A stretch of DNA of 64,000 bases from assembly GCA_950097015.1 (NCBI GenBank), contig CATNEN010000038.1:28364501-28428500 (forward strand), in the 5' to 3' direction. Positions within the stretch are counted from its first letter, which is position 1; each line of letters begins with the position of its first letter. The notes beneath the pieces are model-generated. The model worked only from the letters and a program-made list of their open reading frames with translations, had not been told where the DNA came from and did not search any database. A program made the position numbers and the translations under genes. Positions 33,750 through 45,090 of this stretch are shown here, one piece after another. The DNA comes from Macrostomum hystrix. Lineage: Eukaryota; Platyhelminthes; Macrostomidae.

Positions 33750-36700
33750 TTAATTTTCGCAAAGCTTAGCCAGTTCTTCAAATTCACCTTGAAAGTGCTT
33801 GTAGTTCTTCTGGCCGTCAGCCATTCTGAAATTTGGCAAAATTTTGTTTATTAATGCCAATTTATGACATTTAAAATTGAAGCAATAGATTCTGTGATTA
33901 AAATTCCTGATTTGCTCATTTTTAGTTTAGATAGCCATTTTTCATTCTAATTAGATAATGGTGAATTCTGGTGGGATAATTGAGAATTCTAATTGGCTAA
34001 TTGGCTAATAGAGAAGTCTAATTGGCTAATGGAAAATTCTAATTGGCTAATTGGTTAATGGAGAATTCTAATTGGCTACTGGAGAATTCTAATTGGCTAA
34101 TGGAGAATTCTAATTGGCTAATGGAGAATTCTAATTGGCTAATAGAGAATTCTAATTGGCTAATGGAGAATTCTAATTGGCTAATGGAGAATTCTAATTG
34201 GCTAATTGGTTAATGGAGAATTCTAATTGGCTAATGGATAATTCTAATTGGCTAATAGAGAATTCTAATTGGCTAATGGAGAATTCTAATTGGCTAATAG
34301 AGAATTCTAATTGGCTAATTGGTTAATGGAGAATTCTAATTGGCTAATGGAGAATTCTAATTTGATTTCGGAGATTTTACATTTGAAAATGGAAACTTCT
34401 TATTGGATATTAGTGAATTCTAAGTGGATAATGGAGAATTTACATTTGATAACGGAGAGTTCTAATTGTCTAATGGAGAATTCTAATTGGCTAATGGAGA
34501 ATTCTAATTGGATAATGGAATACTTCAATCTGATAATTAATAGTTCTATATGGATAATATAAAATTCAAATTTGATAGTGGGTAATATTGAGCAGTGAAT
34601 GCCATAAATTATTATTAAAAAAAAATTAGAATATTACTATTAGTCAACTCTTTATTCCTTTTGAATGACAAAATTTTTCATTTGTTTGTAGATAGTTTAG
34701 ATGGAAGTAATCTAAGTTGAATAAAGTTCGGGCACTCACTTGTCTTTTATGTGCCGCAGCTTCTCCTCTAGTTTTCGCTTCTCCTGTCTCAGCTTGTCCA
34801 ACTCGTCATCGTTCTCCCTGCGCAGCCTGTCCAGCTTGTCCTTCAGCTCGCGATTCTCCTCCTGTAGGCGGGCCTTCTCTTCGGCGTCGCGCCTGCGATC
34901 CTCCTTGGCCTTCTCCTCCTCCTCGCCGGCTCTGGCCAGCTCATCCCGCATCCGCTTGCTCTCCTCTCGCCGACGCTCGTTCTCGGCTTTCAATCGTTCG
35001 GCTTCGGCCTTGGCCTGGTCGCGCTCCTCTGACGCCGTCTTCAACTCTTCGCGGGTGTCTGCCAGCTTCTGCTGCAGGGTGGCCTGCTTCTGCTGCTGCT
35101 GCTGCTGCTGTTGCTTTTGCTCAACGGCAGCAGCAGCAGCGTACGGATCAGATCGGTCAGGAATGCGCTGAAATGGAAGTAGGTGAACAATACCAGGTGC
35201 TGTGGTAACTGGCGTACCATTTAGCGACAGTCGACCCAAACCGTGTAGGTGCGTACGTATGCACTGACTTTTCTACGTCGGGCATTGTACACTCTCATTG
35301 AGTATTGGAGGTTGGCGTAAATTATACAAACTGCCCCCCAAGCCTTCTCTCCGCCACACCTCGCCACGGAATCGAGCTCAGGGACCTTGGTACGAGAAGC
35401 AAAGGCGTTAGCGGCTCTGCCACTCACCCCGTAAAAATGACCCTTATAATGACCTCATGTGAGACAATGACCTTAATCGGGACCCTTCTCATGAAATTTA
35501 TCGAGTTCAATGACCCTGATTAAAAAAATGACCCTGCTGGACAAGCCTTCAAGCATTCTCTTCGGGGCTGACAATTAATGTGGCCTCGCCGCGGCAAAAG
35601 CGTTAATCATCCCGCTAGCAGTGTTCATCTAAGAAATACTTAACTCAGGCTTTCTTGAAGCCTCACCTGCATCTCAGATGCTCGCCTTGCATCCAGCCGC
35701 TTCTCAGAAGCTTCCACCGAGCCCTTCTCCAGGGCTACGTCGTTGCCTCCGACTCCGCCGGCGCCACCGTGGCCGCCGCCGCCAACTCCTACGTCTTCAG
35801 CGTCGTCCGCTAGACCACGACCCTTCCTATTGGCTCGCATCACCTGGTCACGAAGCACCTCCACCTTTGAGAATTGAGATCGAGTTGAGTAAAGAATGAC
35901 TAGGGTGAGAATCGGATAGGGTGAGAATCGGATAGGGTGAGAATCGGATAGGGTGAGAATCGGATGAGGGTGAGAATCGGATAGTTTAAATGTGCATAAT
36001 TCCAGGAAACAAGCAGGTGCGAACCTCGATTTCCAATACTCGATTTTTCCTCTTCTCATCCTCCAGCTCGAGCTCCAGAATTGCTTTCTCTTTTTTAACA
36101 GCGTTGGCAGACGAATAATAGGCCATGGTTGCCGTCGCCAGGTCATCGTCATCAGCGGCAGGGCCGTAGCCTCGCTGACTGGCTACCAGAGGTGGCTCCT
36201 CAGTTTCAGCAGCAGCAGCAGCAGCAGCCTGCAGTCGCTTCTGGACAGTCTTTGGATCTTTGCCGGCGACTAAGTCATCGATGGCCTTTTCAAGCTCTCG
36301 TCGTCGGGCCGACCAGCGGTCGCGCTCAGTGCGGTAGCGGTGCTGAAGCCTCTCAAGGTCTCTCTATGATTGGTCAGTTTTTTTCATTAGGTTGTAACTT
36401 TAGTGACTAGTAAATCCGTATTTTCCGGAAGGATCACTTTCAGCCAGTAACTTTCTGGAGTAAATTGTCTAAGGATTTCTGAGTTTAGGTTTCATAATTT
36501 TCTTATCTTGGGATTTTAGTATATTTGAATTAATTTTATTTAATGGGTTTTAGGATATTAAACTAAGCAACTCTAGGATTTAGAATTTTTAATAATTTTA
36601 TAATTTTAGAAACTCATGATTTTTCCATTTCAACATTTTATGAGTTCAGGATTTCAGGATTTTGGGATTTTAGGAAATTCAGGATTTCTGGATTTCAGAT

Positions 36701-38573
36701 TTTTTTCGTAGTTTGGAATTTTAGGATTCGGGATTTCCGGATCTCTGGATTTCAGGATCTCTGGATTTCAGGATCTCTGGATTTCAGGATCTCTGGATTT
36801 CAGGATCTCTGGATTTCAGGATCTCTGGATTTCAGGATCCATGGATTTCAGGATCTCTGGATTTCAGGCATTCAGGATTTCCGGATTTCGGGATTTAAGG
36901 ATTTCGCGATTTCAGGATTTTCGGGATTTTAGGATTTCAATATTTTGGGATTTTTGGGAATTCTGGATTTTTGGATTTTGGGAATTCTGGATTTTTGTAT
37001 TTTGGTTTTTCGGAGTTTGGGATTTTAGGATTCGGGATTTCAGGATTTCAGGATTTCGGGATTTTAGGATTTCGGGATTTTAGGATTTCGGGATTTCAGG
37101 ATTTCGGGATTTTAGGATTTCGGGATTTCAGGATTTCGGGATTTCAGGATTTTGGTTTTTCAGGATTCGCGATTTCAGGAATTAGCGATTTTAGGATTTC
37201 GGGAATTAAGGAATGCACCTGCGTGTCAAGGTCAGTCACCTTTAAAGCCGCCAGCTCGTTCATCAGCCGATCCACCTGCTGCTGTGTAGCCGGATCGCCG
37301 CCTTTGCCGCCGCCCGTCCGCGCCGCCGTTGCGGCCTCTTCGGCTTCGACCGCCCTGGCCAGCTGCTCCTCCTGCATGCGAATCCGCAGCTCCCGATTCT
37401 CCGATCTCAACGAGTCGAGCTCCTCGGCGTAGCTCGCCTCCGCACCGGCCTGCTTGTCGAGTCGGTCAGTGAGGTCGGCCAGTCGAGCCTGCAGGGCGGC
37501 GTTCTCGTAGGCCCAGGCGTCGCGCTCCTGGCGATATTTGAACTGTACCGTCTCCGCTTCGCCGCGCAGGGCGTAGATCTCTTCGAACAGTCGGTGAAGA
37601 TGCTGATCGGCCAATGGCGGTTGCTGCTGCGGTGGCTGCTGCTGCTCTGGCTCGACATAGTAGTACGGCTGTTGCAGCTGATGCGGCTGCTGAATAGGCG
37701 GTGACGATTGATACGGCTGGTTGGTAGATCTGTATGGCACCGACTGTCTCAGATGATGATGCTGCTGCTGCTGCTGTTGCTGATGAAGCGGCGGAGGCGG
37801 TGGCGGCAGTGCAAGCGGCTGCGACTTCGAAGCGACTTGCCTGTTTGGAAGCAATTAATTCGTGCTTGATCACGATATGAAATATTTGTTTTAAATAAGA
37901 AATAAAAGAATCGAAGAAATAAATGACATCTAATGCAGTTAGTAGGGCCGTGACTCGATCAAGTGTCTCGATTAACAGTAGAAAGACCAAGGGGGTATGT
38001 CAACTTAAGCCCGCGTACAGGGAAAAATAAGTTATTTGAAATATCTCTGTCGTCTTTCTATTGTTTATAAAAAAACTACTTCCCAACGACGGCGAATCGA
38101 ACTCCTGACCTCTCCTTCCGTTTTTAACTGTGCCTAAAGAGCAAATGTCGCTTTTCCAAGAAGCACGCACTAACCTACCTTCTATGGCCAAGCCTGTCCA
38201 GCTCGGCAGTTCGACCAGTCGCGACGGCTTCTCTGCTCTTGGCCGCATCGTGTTGACTCGGGCCAGCAGGCTGCGGCTGCTGAAGAGCAGCTTCGGCGCG
38301 CTGATTCCGCGTTTCTCTCTTGGCCGGCCATTTCACATTCAGCCGTTTGTCCTCCGGATGAATGGGGTGATTATCCGGGTAGTACTGCTGAGCTGTTGCC
38401 GACTTTGGCTTCCGCTGCTGCTGCTGCTGCTGCCGCCGCGTCGCAGCCGAGTTGGTTGGCATGTCCCAGAAGGTGTCAAATTCGTTGTCACCTTCGGCAA
38501 GAAACGATCCACCGTGCTGATGCTGCTGCTGCTGTTGCTGCTGCTCCTCCCGTTTGCCAAGCAGAAGAAACAT
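33750..38573 (-). CDS. PolyQ and coiled-coil protein of about 685 residues, 6 exons
   Basis: Minus-strand exons: 38573-38179, 37840-37219, 36363-36025, 35864-35667, 35167-34740, 33825-33750, with GT-AG borders and consistent phases (2058 nt). The N-terminal third is polyQ-, proline- and histidine-rich (MFLLLGKREEQQQ, then PPPPPPLHQ). The middle is helical (LFEEIYALRGEAETVQFKYR). Exon 4 has a GGGGHGGAGGVGG linker. The C-terminal third is a long charged coiled coil (EERDQAKAEAERLKAENERR) ending in a short exon that finishes EFEELAKLCEN. I do not recognise the protein; a cytoskeletal or centrosome-type scaffold would fit the composition but is not shown. The exon 2 donor could instead be at 37240 (AAG/GTGACT), removing seven residues. 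The start is the first Met of the open frame and could lie further upstream. Confidence 0.75.
33960..34570. repeat. 21-bp tandem array in the last intron of the coiled-coil gene
   Basis: About 27 copies of a 21-bp unit (ttctaattggctaatggaga plus a), with insertions of ttggctaa and diverged edges. Confidence 0.94.
35221..35440 (-). mobile_element. SINE S1, minus strand, in an intron of the coiled-coil gene
   Basis: On the minus strand: A box (gagtggcagagccgctaacg), B box (gagctcgattccgtggcgag) and body up to the agtgtacaatgcccgacgt region; the 3' third is absent. Another short head fragment (gtggcctcgccgcgg) lies at about 35580, same orientation. Confidence 0.8.
35896..35985. repeat. 16-bp tandem array in an intron of the coiled-coil gene
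   Basis: Five copies of tagggtgagaatcgga between exons 3 and 4. Confidence 0.9.
36690..37215. repeat. 16-bp array and degenerate ggattt-rich tract in an intron
   Basis: Seven or eight clean copies of ggatttcaggatctct at 36735-36860. A long irregular tract of ggatttcggg/ggatttcagg motifs follows up to the exon 2 border. Confidence 0.9.
38000..38140 (-). repeat. tRNA-like B-box fragment in intron 1 of the coiled-coil gene
   Basis: On the minus strand it reads gaggtcaggagttcgattcg, a good B box, with no convincing tRNA body. It is possibly the head of a third SINE type, related to the traces at 10990 and 11706. Confidence 0.4.
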
Positions 38574-39398
38574 GACTCGCTACTGACTCGGAGCTCAAAA
38601 TATTTTCTCCCTAACAATATCCCCTACTTAACTCGACGGAATGGCTAGAGAGAGAGAGAGGTGAGTGAGTGAGCTACTCAAGTGTTTAATCGAAAAGTGC
38701 TGCAGCTGCACCTTGCACTGTGTCCACTTTACTCGTTCCACTCCGTTTTTCCCTGACCCCTCCCCGACCATGTGAAGCGCTCAACAGACAGTTGTTGAAT
38801 ATGAGCTATGAGCAGATCTTAGCGGCACTTCATGCGTTTGGAGTCTTGTCCCTGGGGATCTGATATTGATCGGTGAAATTGCTCACAGGATCCTTGCATA
38901 GTTTCACTGTCCCTAAATGGGTCGATATCAAGGTATATTAGTAGTTTATTACTGAGCCGCGATTTACTATAACATTGTTTTTTGTATGGCTTAGTACGAA
39001 AGTTGTATTTCTTGTACTTCTTCTATATTTTCAGTTTGAATTTAGTGCTAATGTCCGCTGCAAGTATAATAGGACAATAAATATCATTCAAGTTTTGAGT
39101 CACACAGTCGCTTACTGCAGTTGAATGGGTTCTTAGACATTTTGTCTGCTAGAACTACTCTAAATAGACTATTTTTAAGCACGCTAGTCAAAAAATTAAC
39201 TTACCATCTGATAAGCATCTGATCTACTAGCTCGTAACAAGATGATAAAAAACTATCCAGAGTCAAACTCGCCTATATCTCACAAGCTGTGTTGTTTGCT
39301 CAGCTCACAAGCAGACCAAAATATAAAATATATCTGTTGCTTCAGATAATAATGCTCATTCACTAGTCAGAGTTAAAAGCTTTAGAAGTCTGGTAGCA
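38574..39398. other. Spacer between divergent reading frames
   Basis: Contains a short (ga)n run at about 38646 and otherwise unique sequence. It is presumed promoter territory for the minus-strand coiled-coil gene. No further feature is supported. Confidence 0.4.
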
Positions 39399-39674
39399 AT
39401 GGGCTGCTGCTGTGCCAGTCTACCGAACCAAGTCCACAGCAGTCCGCTGCCTCAGATTGTTGTGACTCCAGCGACCTCCTCGAATTCAGCTACCGCCTTC
39501 TCGACGGCTGGGGCTGCCTGCGAGGCCAGCTCTAAAACCACCGCCGACTGCGAGAGTGTGGCAGAGTTCGTCGGCGGAAGAAGAAGAAGCAGCGGTAACA
39601 GTCTTCTGCTGCAGCACTTCCTGGTTGTTCAGAGGGCGCGGTATCGCATTCTTCTACCGGAGCCAGCTGACTAG
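39399..39674 (+). CDS. Possible small protein with MGCCC myristoylation/palmitoylation start
   Basis: A 91-codon open frame starts MGCCCASLPNQ, a context fitting N-myristoylation plus palmitoylation (Gly2 followed by Cys). GC content and codon use are exon-like up to about 39590, where a possible donor (agcg/gtaaca) occurs. Right after the frame's stop lies an S1 SINE, so the 3' end may be disrupted or the real gene may splice out at the donor. No homologue is recognised. Confidence 0.35.
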   Translation: MGCCCASLPNQVHSSPLPQIVVTPATSSNSATAFSTAGAACEASSKTTADCESVAEFVGGRRRSSGNSLLLQHFLVVQRARYRILLPEPAD

Positions 39675-39675
39675 G

Positions 39676-39925
39676 CGGAGTTGATTTGATGACACTAGAC
39701 CCGCAGCCAGTGAGGAGGCAATTCTGCCCATTTCGTTGACTCCTGAGAACACACACATACTGATACTGTACGCCGGCACACGCTCACACAGTCTCTCACA
39801 CTTTCTCGTTGTCAGGTAGTGTACACTCTCACTGTGCCTTGGAGGTTGGCCCTTAATGGCGTAAATTGCACGACAAGCCCCCAAGCCTTGTCTACGCGTC
39901 TACGCCCCAAATAAATGTGGCCTGC
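39676..39925 (-). mobile_element. SINE S1, minus strand, head missing
   Basis: On the minus strand: ggggcgtagacgcgtagaca, cttgggggcttgtcgtgcaa, gggccaacctccaaggcaca, then gaattgcctcctcactggct and gcgggtctagtgtcatcaa. The tRNA-like head is missing. Confidence 0.82.
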
Positions 39926-40082
39926 CTTTGACCCCCATCATCAAAGTATACTTTAGATTTTTCTTTCATCACTTTCATTTCCAAGTTAATCGCCAAAAAA
40001 GCATTTCTATTTAACTCTGCTTTATTTCTTCATAATTATTATCGATATGCTTAAAATTAACTTTTTTATCAGTTCTATTAGG

Positions 40083-40320
40083 ATGGCTGAGTGGTGAAGC
40101 GAACAAGCGGACCTGAGCTCGATTCTGCGAGGTTTGTCATGAAATTGAATTCGCCCTTGAAGGCCAACCTTAAATGCGTGTGTACTCTGCTTGACGATTA
40201 GAAAGTCAGGGCAGATGTACACACCTGTGTGAGCGTGCGCCTGTGTACGGTTTCTGTGTGTATGTGCTCAGGAGTGAGCGGTTGAATTGCCTCCTCGCTG
40301 GCTACAGCATTAACATTTAT
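40083..40320 (+). mobile_element. Old SINE S1 copy
   Basis: Diverged head (gatggctgagtggtgaagcg, gagctcgattctgcg), then gaaggccaaccttaaatgcg, gggcagatgtacacacctgt and gaattgcctcctcgctggct. It is more mutated than the other copies. Confidence 0.7.
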
Positions 40321-40329
40321 TTTCTTATT

Positions 40330-40895
40330 TGTTTGGGCAAATAAAATTATTAATGTTTTATACGAGCTACAAGCGTACTATGCTTCGCGTAACTAAAACG
40401 AGCATACTACTGCCACTTACCACTTGCTGAGTAGCTAAAATGGTATTTTCTATTAACTACCAGTTTTTTTCAGCCCACTGTATCTCACCCCTCTGTCTCA
40501 CCCCAGAATCAAGTCTAACCATGAATCAAAGTATCCCCACCTGAGTCTTCAATAAGCGCCTCGTGAAGAAAACTAAGCCCTTATTTTTGAATAATTAAAA
40601 CTGCAGAAAGATTAAGTTCACAAATGCAAATGTAGTTAGACTGGAAAACTGACTTGTCTTAAAGTCTGTAAATATTTACATGGAGTCGATTCGGCCAATT
40701 CCTATTGCTCCGCTAACAAGCTTCTATTCTCGAAGGATTATAACGCTCTTATTAGGTACTTAGATAGGTAGGCTATACCTGACAAAACGGGTGTATCATA
40801 ATCGGCTGTATTCAGGTATATTAAACCGTACAATAGGCGTGAAAAGATATCTAAGATGCTGATTTGAAAACAATTTTCAATAACTGTATTAATAA
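40330..40895. other. Spacer, nothing recognised
   Basis: AT-rich sequence with no supported gene or element. Confidence 0.5.
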
Positions 40896-40899
40896 TAAT

Positions 40900-41185
40900 T
40901 AATAATTTCAAGACGGCTGCGGGCAATGGCACATCATTTTGTGTGTCAGCGAGGGTAGGCAGTCACAAGCTCACGCAGGTGTGTACATCTGCCCTAACTT
41001 TCTCATGGTCAGGGACAGGCAGTGTAAACTTTCACTGTGCCTTGGAGGTTGGCCCTCAAGGGCGGGAATTGCATGGCAAGCCACCAAGTCTTGTCCTCAA
41101 ACGAACGCGACCTCGCCGTGGAATCGAGTTCAGGGACCTTGGCGCGAGAGGCAAACGCGTTAGACCGCTCAGCCTTTCGCAACCC
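40900..41185 (-). mobile_element. SINE S1, minus strand, with (att)n tail
   Basis: Minus strand: head with gagcggtctaacgcgtttgc and gaactcgattccacggcgag, body with gggccaacctccaaggcaca and gggcagatgtacacacctgc, 3' end attgcccgcagccg and a tail of attattaatta type at 40888-40900. A small internal deletion removes part of the gtgtgctcaggagtcagc segment. A further short S1 trace lies at 41925-41985 (+). Confidence 0.82.
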
Positions 41186-41476
41186 TCATAAATATAATTG
41201 ATGCAATTTAGAATTTTCTATTCAAAATCTACAATAAATTTCCACTTCAAAACGAAACAAGCAAAATGAATTTCAAATTAGAGCAAGAAATTTATTTTAG
41301 AAAACCAAGCAAATAAAAAAGCGGAAATCAGTAATAAAAACATGATTGGTTTCTCATTAACAACCGGCGCTTGGCTGCTTGATCAATTAGGGTTGGTTAA
41401 AATGGCATTTAAAATTCTTCCCAATCAGAAATGACCGAGCTTCAAACCTTGAACCTGACTTCCGGACTTTGCAGCA

Positions 41477-41482
41477 TTTAAG
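41477..41482 (+). promoter_or_regulatory. TTTAAG TATA-like box of peptide gene copy A
   Basis: Sits in cttccggactttgcagcatt followed by taagcagg, 97 nt before the ATG at 41574. The same module precedes all five family members. Confidence 0.6.
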
Positions 41483-41573
41483 CAGGCAAGTCCCTTGCCA
41501 CCGAAAACTCAACACTTCTGCAACTTACTGCGAATTTTGAATAACCTGTGCAGTTCCGAGACTAACAAAAGCC

Positions 41574-41708
41574 ATGCTTAGAATTCTCACCGTTGCTGTC
41601 CTTCTGGTCTACGCTGCTCAGCTGACTGATGCGTTCGCCTGCTTCTGCGACGGACAAAATCGGTGTATTGGTTCCCATTTGGTGCCAGAAAGTCATCCGA
41701 GTCTCTGA
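41574..41708 (+). pseudogene. Secreted cysteine-rich peptide family, copy A, frame broken
   Basis: The ATG opens a typical family signal peptide (MLRILTVAVLLVYAAQLTDA) followed by the first three cysteines (ACFCDG, RC) and then a premature stop at residue 45. Sibling genes run 58-62 residues with six cysteines. Downstream sequence still resembles the expected C6C spacing in another frame, so a small indel about 10 codons after the third cysteine has probably broken the gene. The promoter/leader is retained (TATA-like box at 41477). No AATAAA was seen nearby. It could alternatively be a functional short form; I favour a pseudogene. Confidence 0.6.
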
Positions 41709-42159
41709 GTGTCTAACAACAGTTACTGTTTGTCCTGCTAATTCTTTTTGAGGCGCTCGGTCAGCAAAACAAATATACACTGAGCGTTTGAAAGCCTGCA
41801 TCACTGCAGTGATCCGTGTTCAACATATCTTGTCAAAATAGTGGTAGCTTTTCCAGGTTAATATCCGATAAGTATCTGATTAGTCGGTTAGAGTGCACAC
41901 TAATGCCCGACAATGAAAACCTGCGTGAGTATGTGCTCAGGAGACAGCGGATGTAGGCAGAATCATACGAGGGTTGTGTCATAAATTCGCTGACAAACTT
42001 ACATAGCGTCTGTTTCTTTTGTACTTTGGGGGCAGAATTTTTTTATACAGACTAAGGCACCATCACAGATACTATAATAACTAGATAGGTCACTCAACAC
42101 ATACTTGCAAGCTACTTTCAATTCAGTAGAAATATAGACATTTTTTGTATTTTTTGGTT

Positions 42160-42390
42160 TTATTTATAAAAGCAGAGGGTTGCTAATCGCTGTGGCTCGG
42201 GGTCATCAGCAAGTTTTTCATGCAACAGCTTGATCGTCTTTTGGCAGACACCTGCAGGGGATGAAAAGAACTGCCGAGTTCGTCTCTTCAGTGATGACTC
42301 GGATGGAAGTGGAAACTTCCACTTGTTGCGCAGCATTCGGTACGCAGTACGCTGGGCTCTTGTGGTGCAGCTGAATTGATTCAGAAATAT
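42160..42390 (-). pseudogene. Fragment of a P/THAP-type transposase
   Basis: An open minus-strand frame of about 75 codons with MLRNKWKFPLPSESSLKRRT and KTIKLLHEKLADDPEP. The pattern 'LR.K...PLPS...L.R' is familiar from P-type transposases (recalled family feature, moderate certainty). It is cut on its upstream side by the Tc1-like insertion at 42390. Confidence 0.5.
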
Positions 42391-43962
42391 ACTTTTTTGC
42401 GATTGAATTCGTCCAAACTGCAAAACCCTTCGTCCACTAACGCTTTCTTAATGGGAGCTAAATTTAGATCATACCATAGACAACCGTGTTCACGCAAAAC
42501 GGTTCATCCAGTTTGTAAAACATTTCGTCTAAACCCTTCGTCCAAACAGCTAACAGTTAAACGGAGCGACTTTATTTGATATCACGAGATATTGAACAAA
42601 GCAAAAACAGTGTCTCTTGTTAGAATGTTAGTTCAAAATGTCTTCGTAGTCCAAACAGCGGCCGTAGTAACCCACAGTGTGATTGGTCCATTGCTGGCAC
42701 TTCTCCTGTGTAATCACGTGCAGTGCAGCTTCGACCTCTCTCTTCAAAATGTGCATCCGCCAGGCATGCAGAGTCAGGTTCGCAGCAGCAGCAGCTTGCC
42801 GATTAGAGAGCTCGTGCTGAATAGCGGGAACTGACATTGCCCTCTTCACTGATGCCTTCAGGGAAGACCCTGCGCGCTCAGTTGGGTTGAGATACGGAGA
42901 GTACGGTGGCAATTGATAGGTGCTGTGTTGCGGTGAAAGTCCAGGGACTTGAAGGTGAGCGCGGGCCCCATCAAAGATCGCCACCCACTCAGCCTCCACC
43001 AGGATATCCAGCTCTACTAAGAAGTCTGCAAATTTTGAGCTTGAAAATCTCCTTCCACCAGCGCATAGTGAACAAGTCCCCATTGCGGAGATATGGCCAA
43101 GCAGAGAGTCAGGTTTTGTCCGCGCTGGCCACATACCGTTCTCACCGCAGGCTGGCCTCGATATGCCCATCCTTGAGTTCTCGCCGTCCACAGGTTCAGC
43201 CCGAACTCATCGAGAAAAATCTGGTTCCTGTCGTGTCCTTCGTTCATCATCCACTGTGCGTACTCACATCTCGCCGTCTTCACAACTGGGTCGTTCCAAT
43301 CAAACGTAATCTGCCTAGCCAGCTTCAAAGTCACCAGCTGTTTGTCAAGTGCTCGACTTATGGTTGAGACATGAGGAAGTTGGCCTTCATTGCCAAGTTG
43401 CATCAGATGGTTCCGCATCATTTGTAATGTCGCGGACGGGTTTGCCTCGAGGAACTCGATGATTGACTCAATCTGCTGCTCTTGAAGTTGCTTCGGACGG
43501 CCACCTGCTGATGGAAGCTTCTCAATGCGCCCGGCTTGAACGTAGTTGTCGACAATCGTTTTGGCTGTCTTTCTCTTGATCCCAAGGATATCGGCCAGTT
43601 GTTTCCAATCGCGGCCTTCTTCAACAGCCAAGGGCCAAGGCTAATCGCCTGTGGTCTTCGTTTGACACTGGATCGTAGGGGCCTTGGTTCATCTTCGACT
43701 GTTTTGCCGGGTTCAGAATGGAAGATATGCGTTGCTGTAGCTGTAGTGGTAGCAAAAGCGAACTGTCAATTGGGTGTTAACTATGGATGGTAGGAACAGT
43801 ACACTCGGTCTCTAGTCTAGGGGACGAAATGTTTTACAAACTGGATGAACCGTTTTGCGTGAACACAGTTGTCTATGGTATGATCTAAATTTAGCTCCCA
43901 TTAAGAAAGCATTTGTGGATGAAAGGTTTTGCAGTTTGGACGAATTAAATCGCAAAAAGGTA
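42390..43962 (-). mobile_element. Tc1/IS630-like transposon with long inverted repeats and TA duplication
   Basis: About 130-150 bp terminal inverted repeats start TACyTTTTTGCGATT and include aattcgtccaaactgcaaaa and tgggagctaaatttagatca. They run from 42390 inward and from 43962 inward. The flanking dinucleotide is TA on both sides (42388-42389, 43963-43964), as in the Tc1/mariner superfamily. It is inserted inside the P-like element. The two repeats are about 90-95% identical by eye, so the copy is not very old. Confidence 0.85.
42628..43650 (-). pseudogene. IS630/Tc1-type DDE transposase, frameshifted
   Basis: The N-terminal frame (43631-43017) has a helix-turn-helix type start (EEGRDWKQLADILGIKRKTA) and the first catalytic region (IFLDEFGLNLWTAR). 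The second frame (to 42628) carries AIFDGARAHLQ and LPPYSPYLNPTE, the second and third DDE-type residues. A 1-nt shift near 43040 separates them, and another lies near 43635 before the N-terminal frame. The protein cannot be made intact from this copy. Confidence 0.85.
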
Positions 43963-44270
43963 TATTTTCCTATTCAGAAATACCGGTAGGCGCAGTAGGC
44001 CTAGCTTCTGGCCATAGATACTATAATAGCCACACAAACCACACAAGCCAACCCACTGCCTTTCTTTCGTATAATATAGCTTCTGGATTCTTTACTTGCT
44101 ACTGAACTGAAAGTAGAAAAACGAAAAAGCAAGGACATTTGCGAAAGTGACCTATCTAGTTATTATGTATCTGTGGGCACCATCGATCTTATTGTCTATG
44201 GAAAATCTTCCCTCTGGCTTTTAAGACAAGGCAGAAATCGAGTGGGATTCAAACCACCCTTTTATCCAGT

Positions 44271-45090
44271 ATGGAGAAAAGTGAAGCTGCCAAGCGCACT
44301 GTCATTTGGTCTTTGTGGAAGAAGCAGAAGAAGCAGGCTGATATTTACCGTGAGCTGCTGCAAATCTTTAGCGAGGATGCACCTTCGAAACAAACTGTGT
44401 CAAAGTGGATGCAGCGCTTTGAGGACGGCTGGGAAACAGTTGATGATGCTCCCCGCCCAGGTGCACCGCGGTCATCCACTTCCAGTGACAACATCCAGCG
44501 TGTGCAGCATGCCCTGGACGATGTTCGTGGAGCAACCCATAGGCAGTTAGAGGACTTGTTGTAGATACCAATGAAGAGCATTCATTGCATCATCTCCGAC
44601 CATCTGCATATGACACGAGTTGTTGCACGATGGGTCCCTAAACTGCTGACTCCTGTCCAACCGCAAGAGAGGGTCCAGATGTGCCGCCACCTACTCAACG
44701 CCTATCAAAACGAGCCCGACTTTCGTGGCCGCCTGGTGACTGGTGATGAAACGTGGTTTCACTTCTACAAACCAGAAACGAAACGGCAGAGCAGCGTCTG
44801 GAAGGCTACTCACGAACCCCCTCCGGTCAAGGCCAAGGCGGTGCAGTCAGCAGGTAAGCGCATGGCCAACTTGTGCTGCAGCAGGACAACGCCAGGCCGC
44901 ATACCTGCAATGCAACTATGGATGTCATCAGGAGACTAGGCTTCGAGTTGCTACCTCACCCTGCTTATTCTCCTGACCTGGCCCCCAGTGACTACTGGTT
45001 GTTCCCTAAAATGAAAGAGCCTCTTCGTGGCCATCGCTATGGAAGCCTTTCTGCACTCAGCACGGCCAGAGGAACGATTTATTTATAAAA
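44271..45090 (+). pseudogene. Decayed mariner-type transposase
   Basis: The first frame (44271-44564) has the paired HTH-type N-terminus (QADIYRELLQIFSEDAPSKQ, VSKWMQRFEDG). The next frame has VTGDETWFHFYKPETKRQSS, the first catalytic Asp. A later frame has LQQDNARPHT and YSPDLAPSDYWLFPKMKEPL, the typical mariner DD34D end. A stop at 44562, frame changes and an internal deletion near 44850 make it non-functional. I could not define its terminal repeats. Confidence 0.8.

Larger units (their letters stand above)
42064..44175 (-). mobile_element. P-element-like DNA transposon, mostly deleted, with 8-bp duplication
   Basis: Terminal inverted repeats of about 30 bp begin CACAGATAC and include aataactagataggtcact. 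They lie at 42064-42094 and 44146-44175. The 8-bp sequence ggcaccat directly flanks both ends (42056-42063 and 44176-44183). An 8-bp duplication with CAnnG termini fits the P and hAT groups. Internal coding left of the inserted Tc1-like element (minus strand, 42390-42160) reads RTAYRMLRNKWKFPLPSESS, similar in style to THAP/P-type transposases. An AATAAA follows on the minus strand. Most of the transposase is gone. Confidence 0.75.

Noticed and set aside
34717-35208. Plus-strand serine/proline-rich frames
   Set aside because: Shadows of the coiled-coil exon on the minus strand, which has splice borders in phase with its neighbours.
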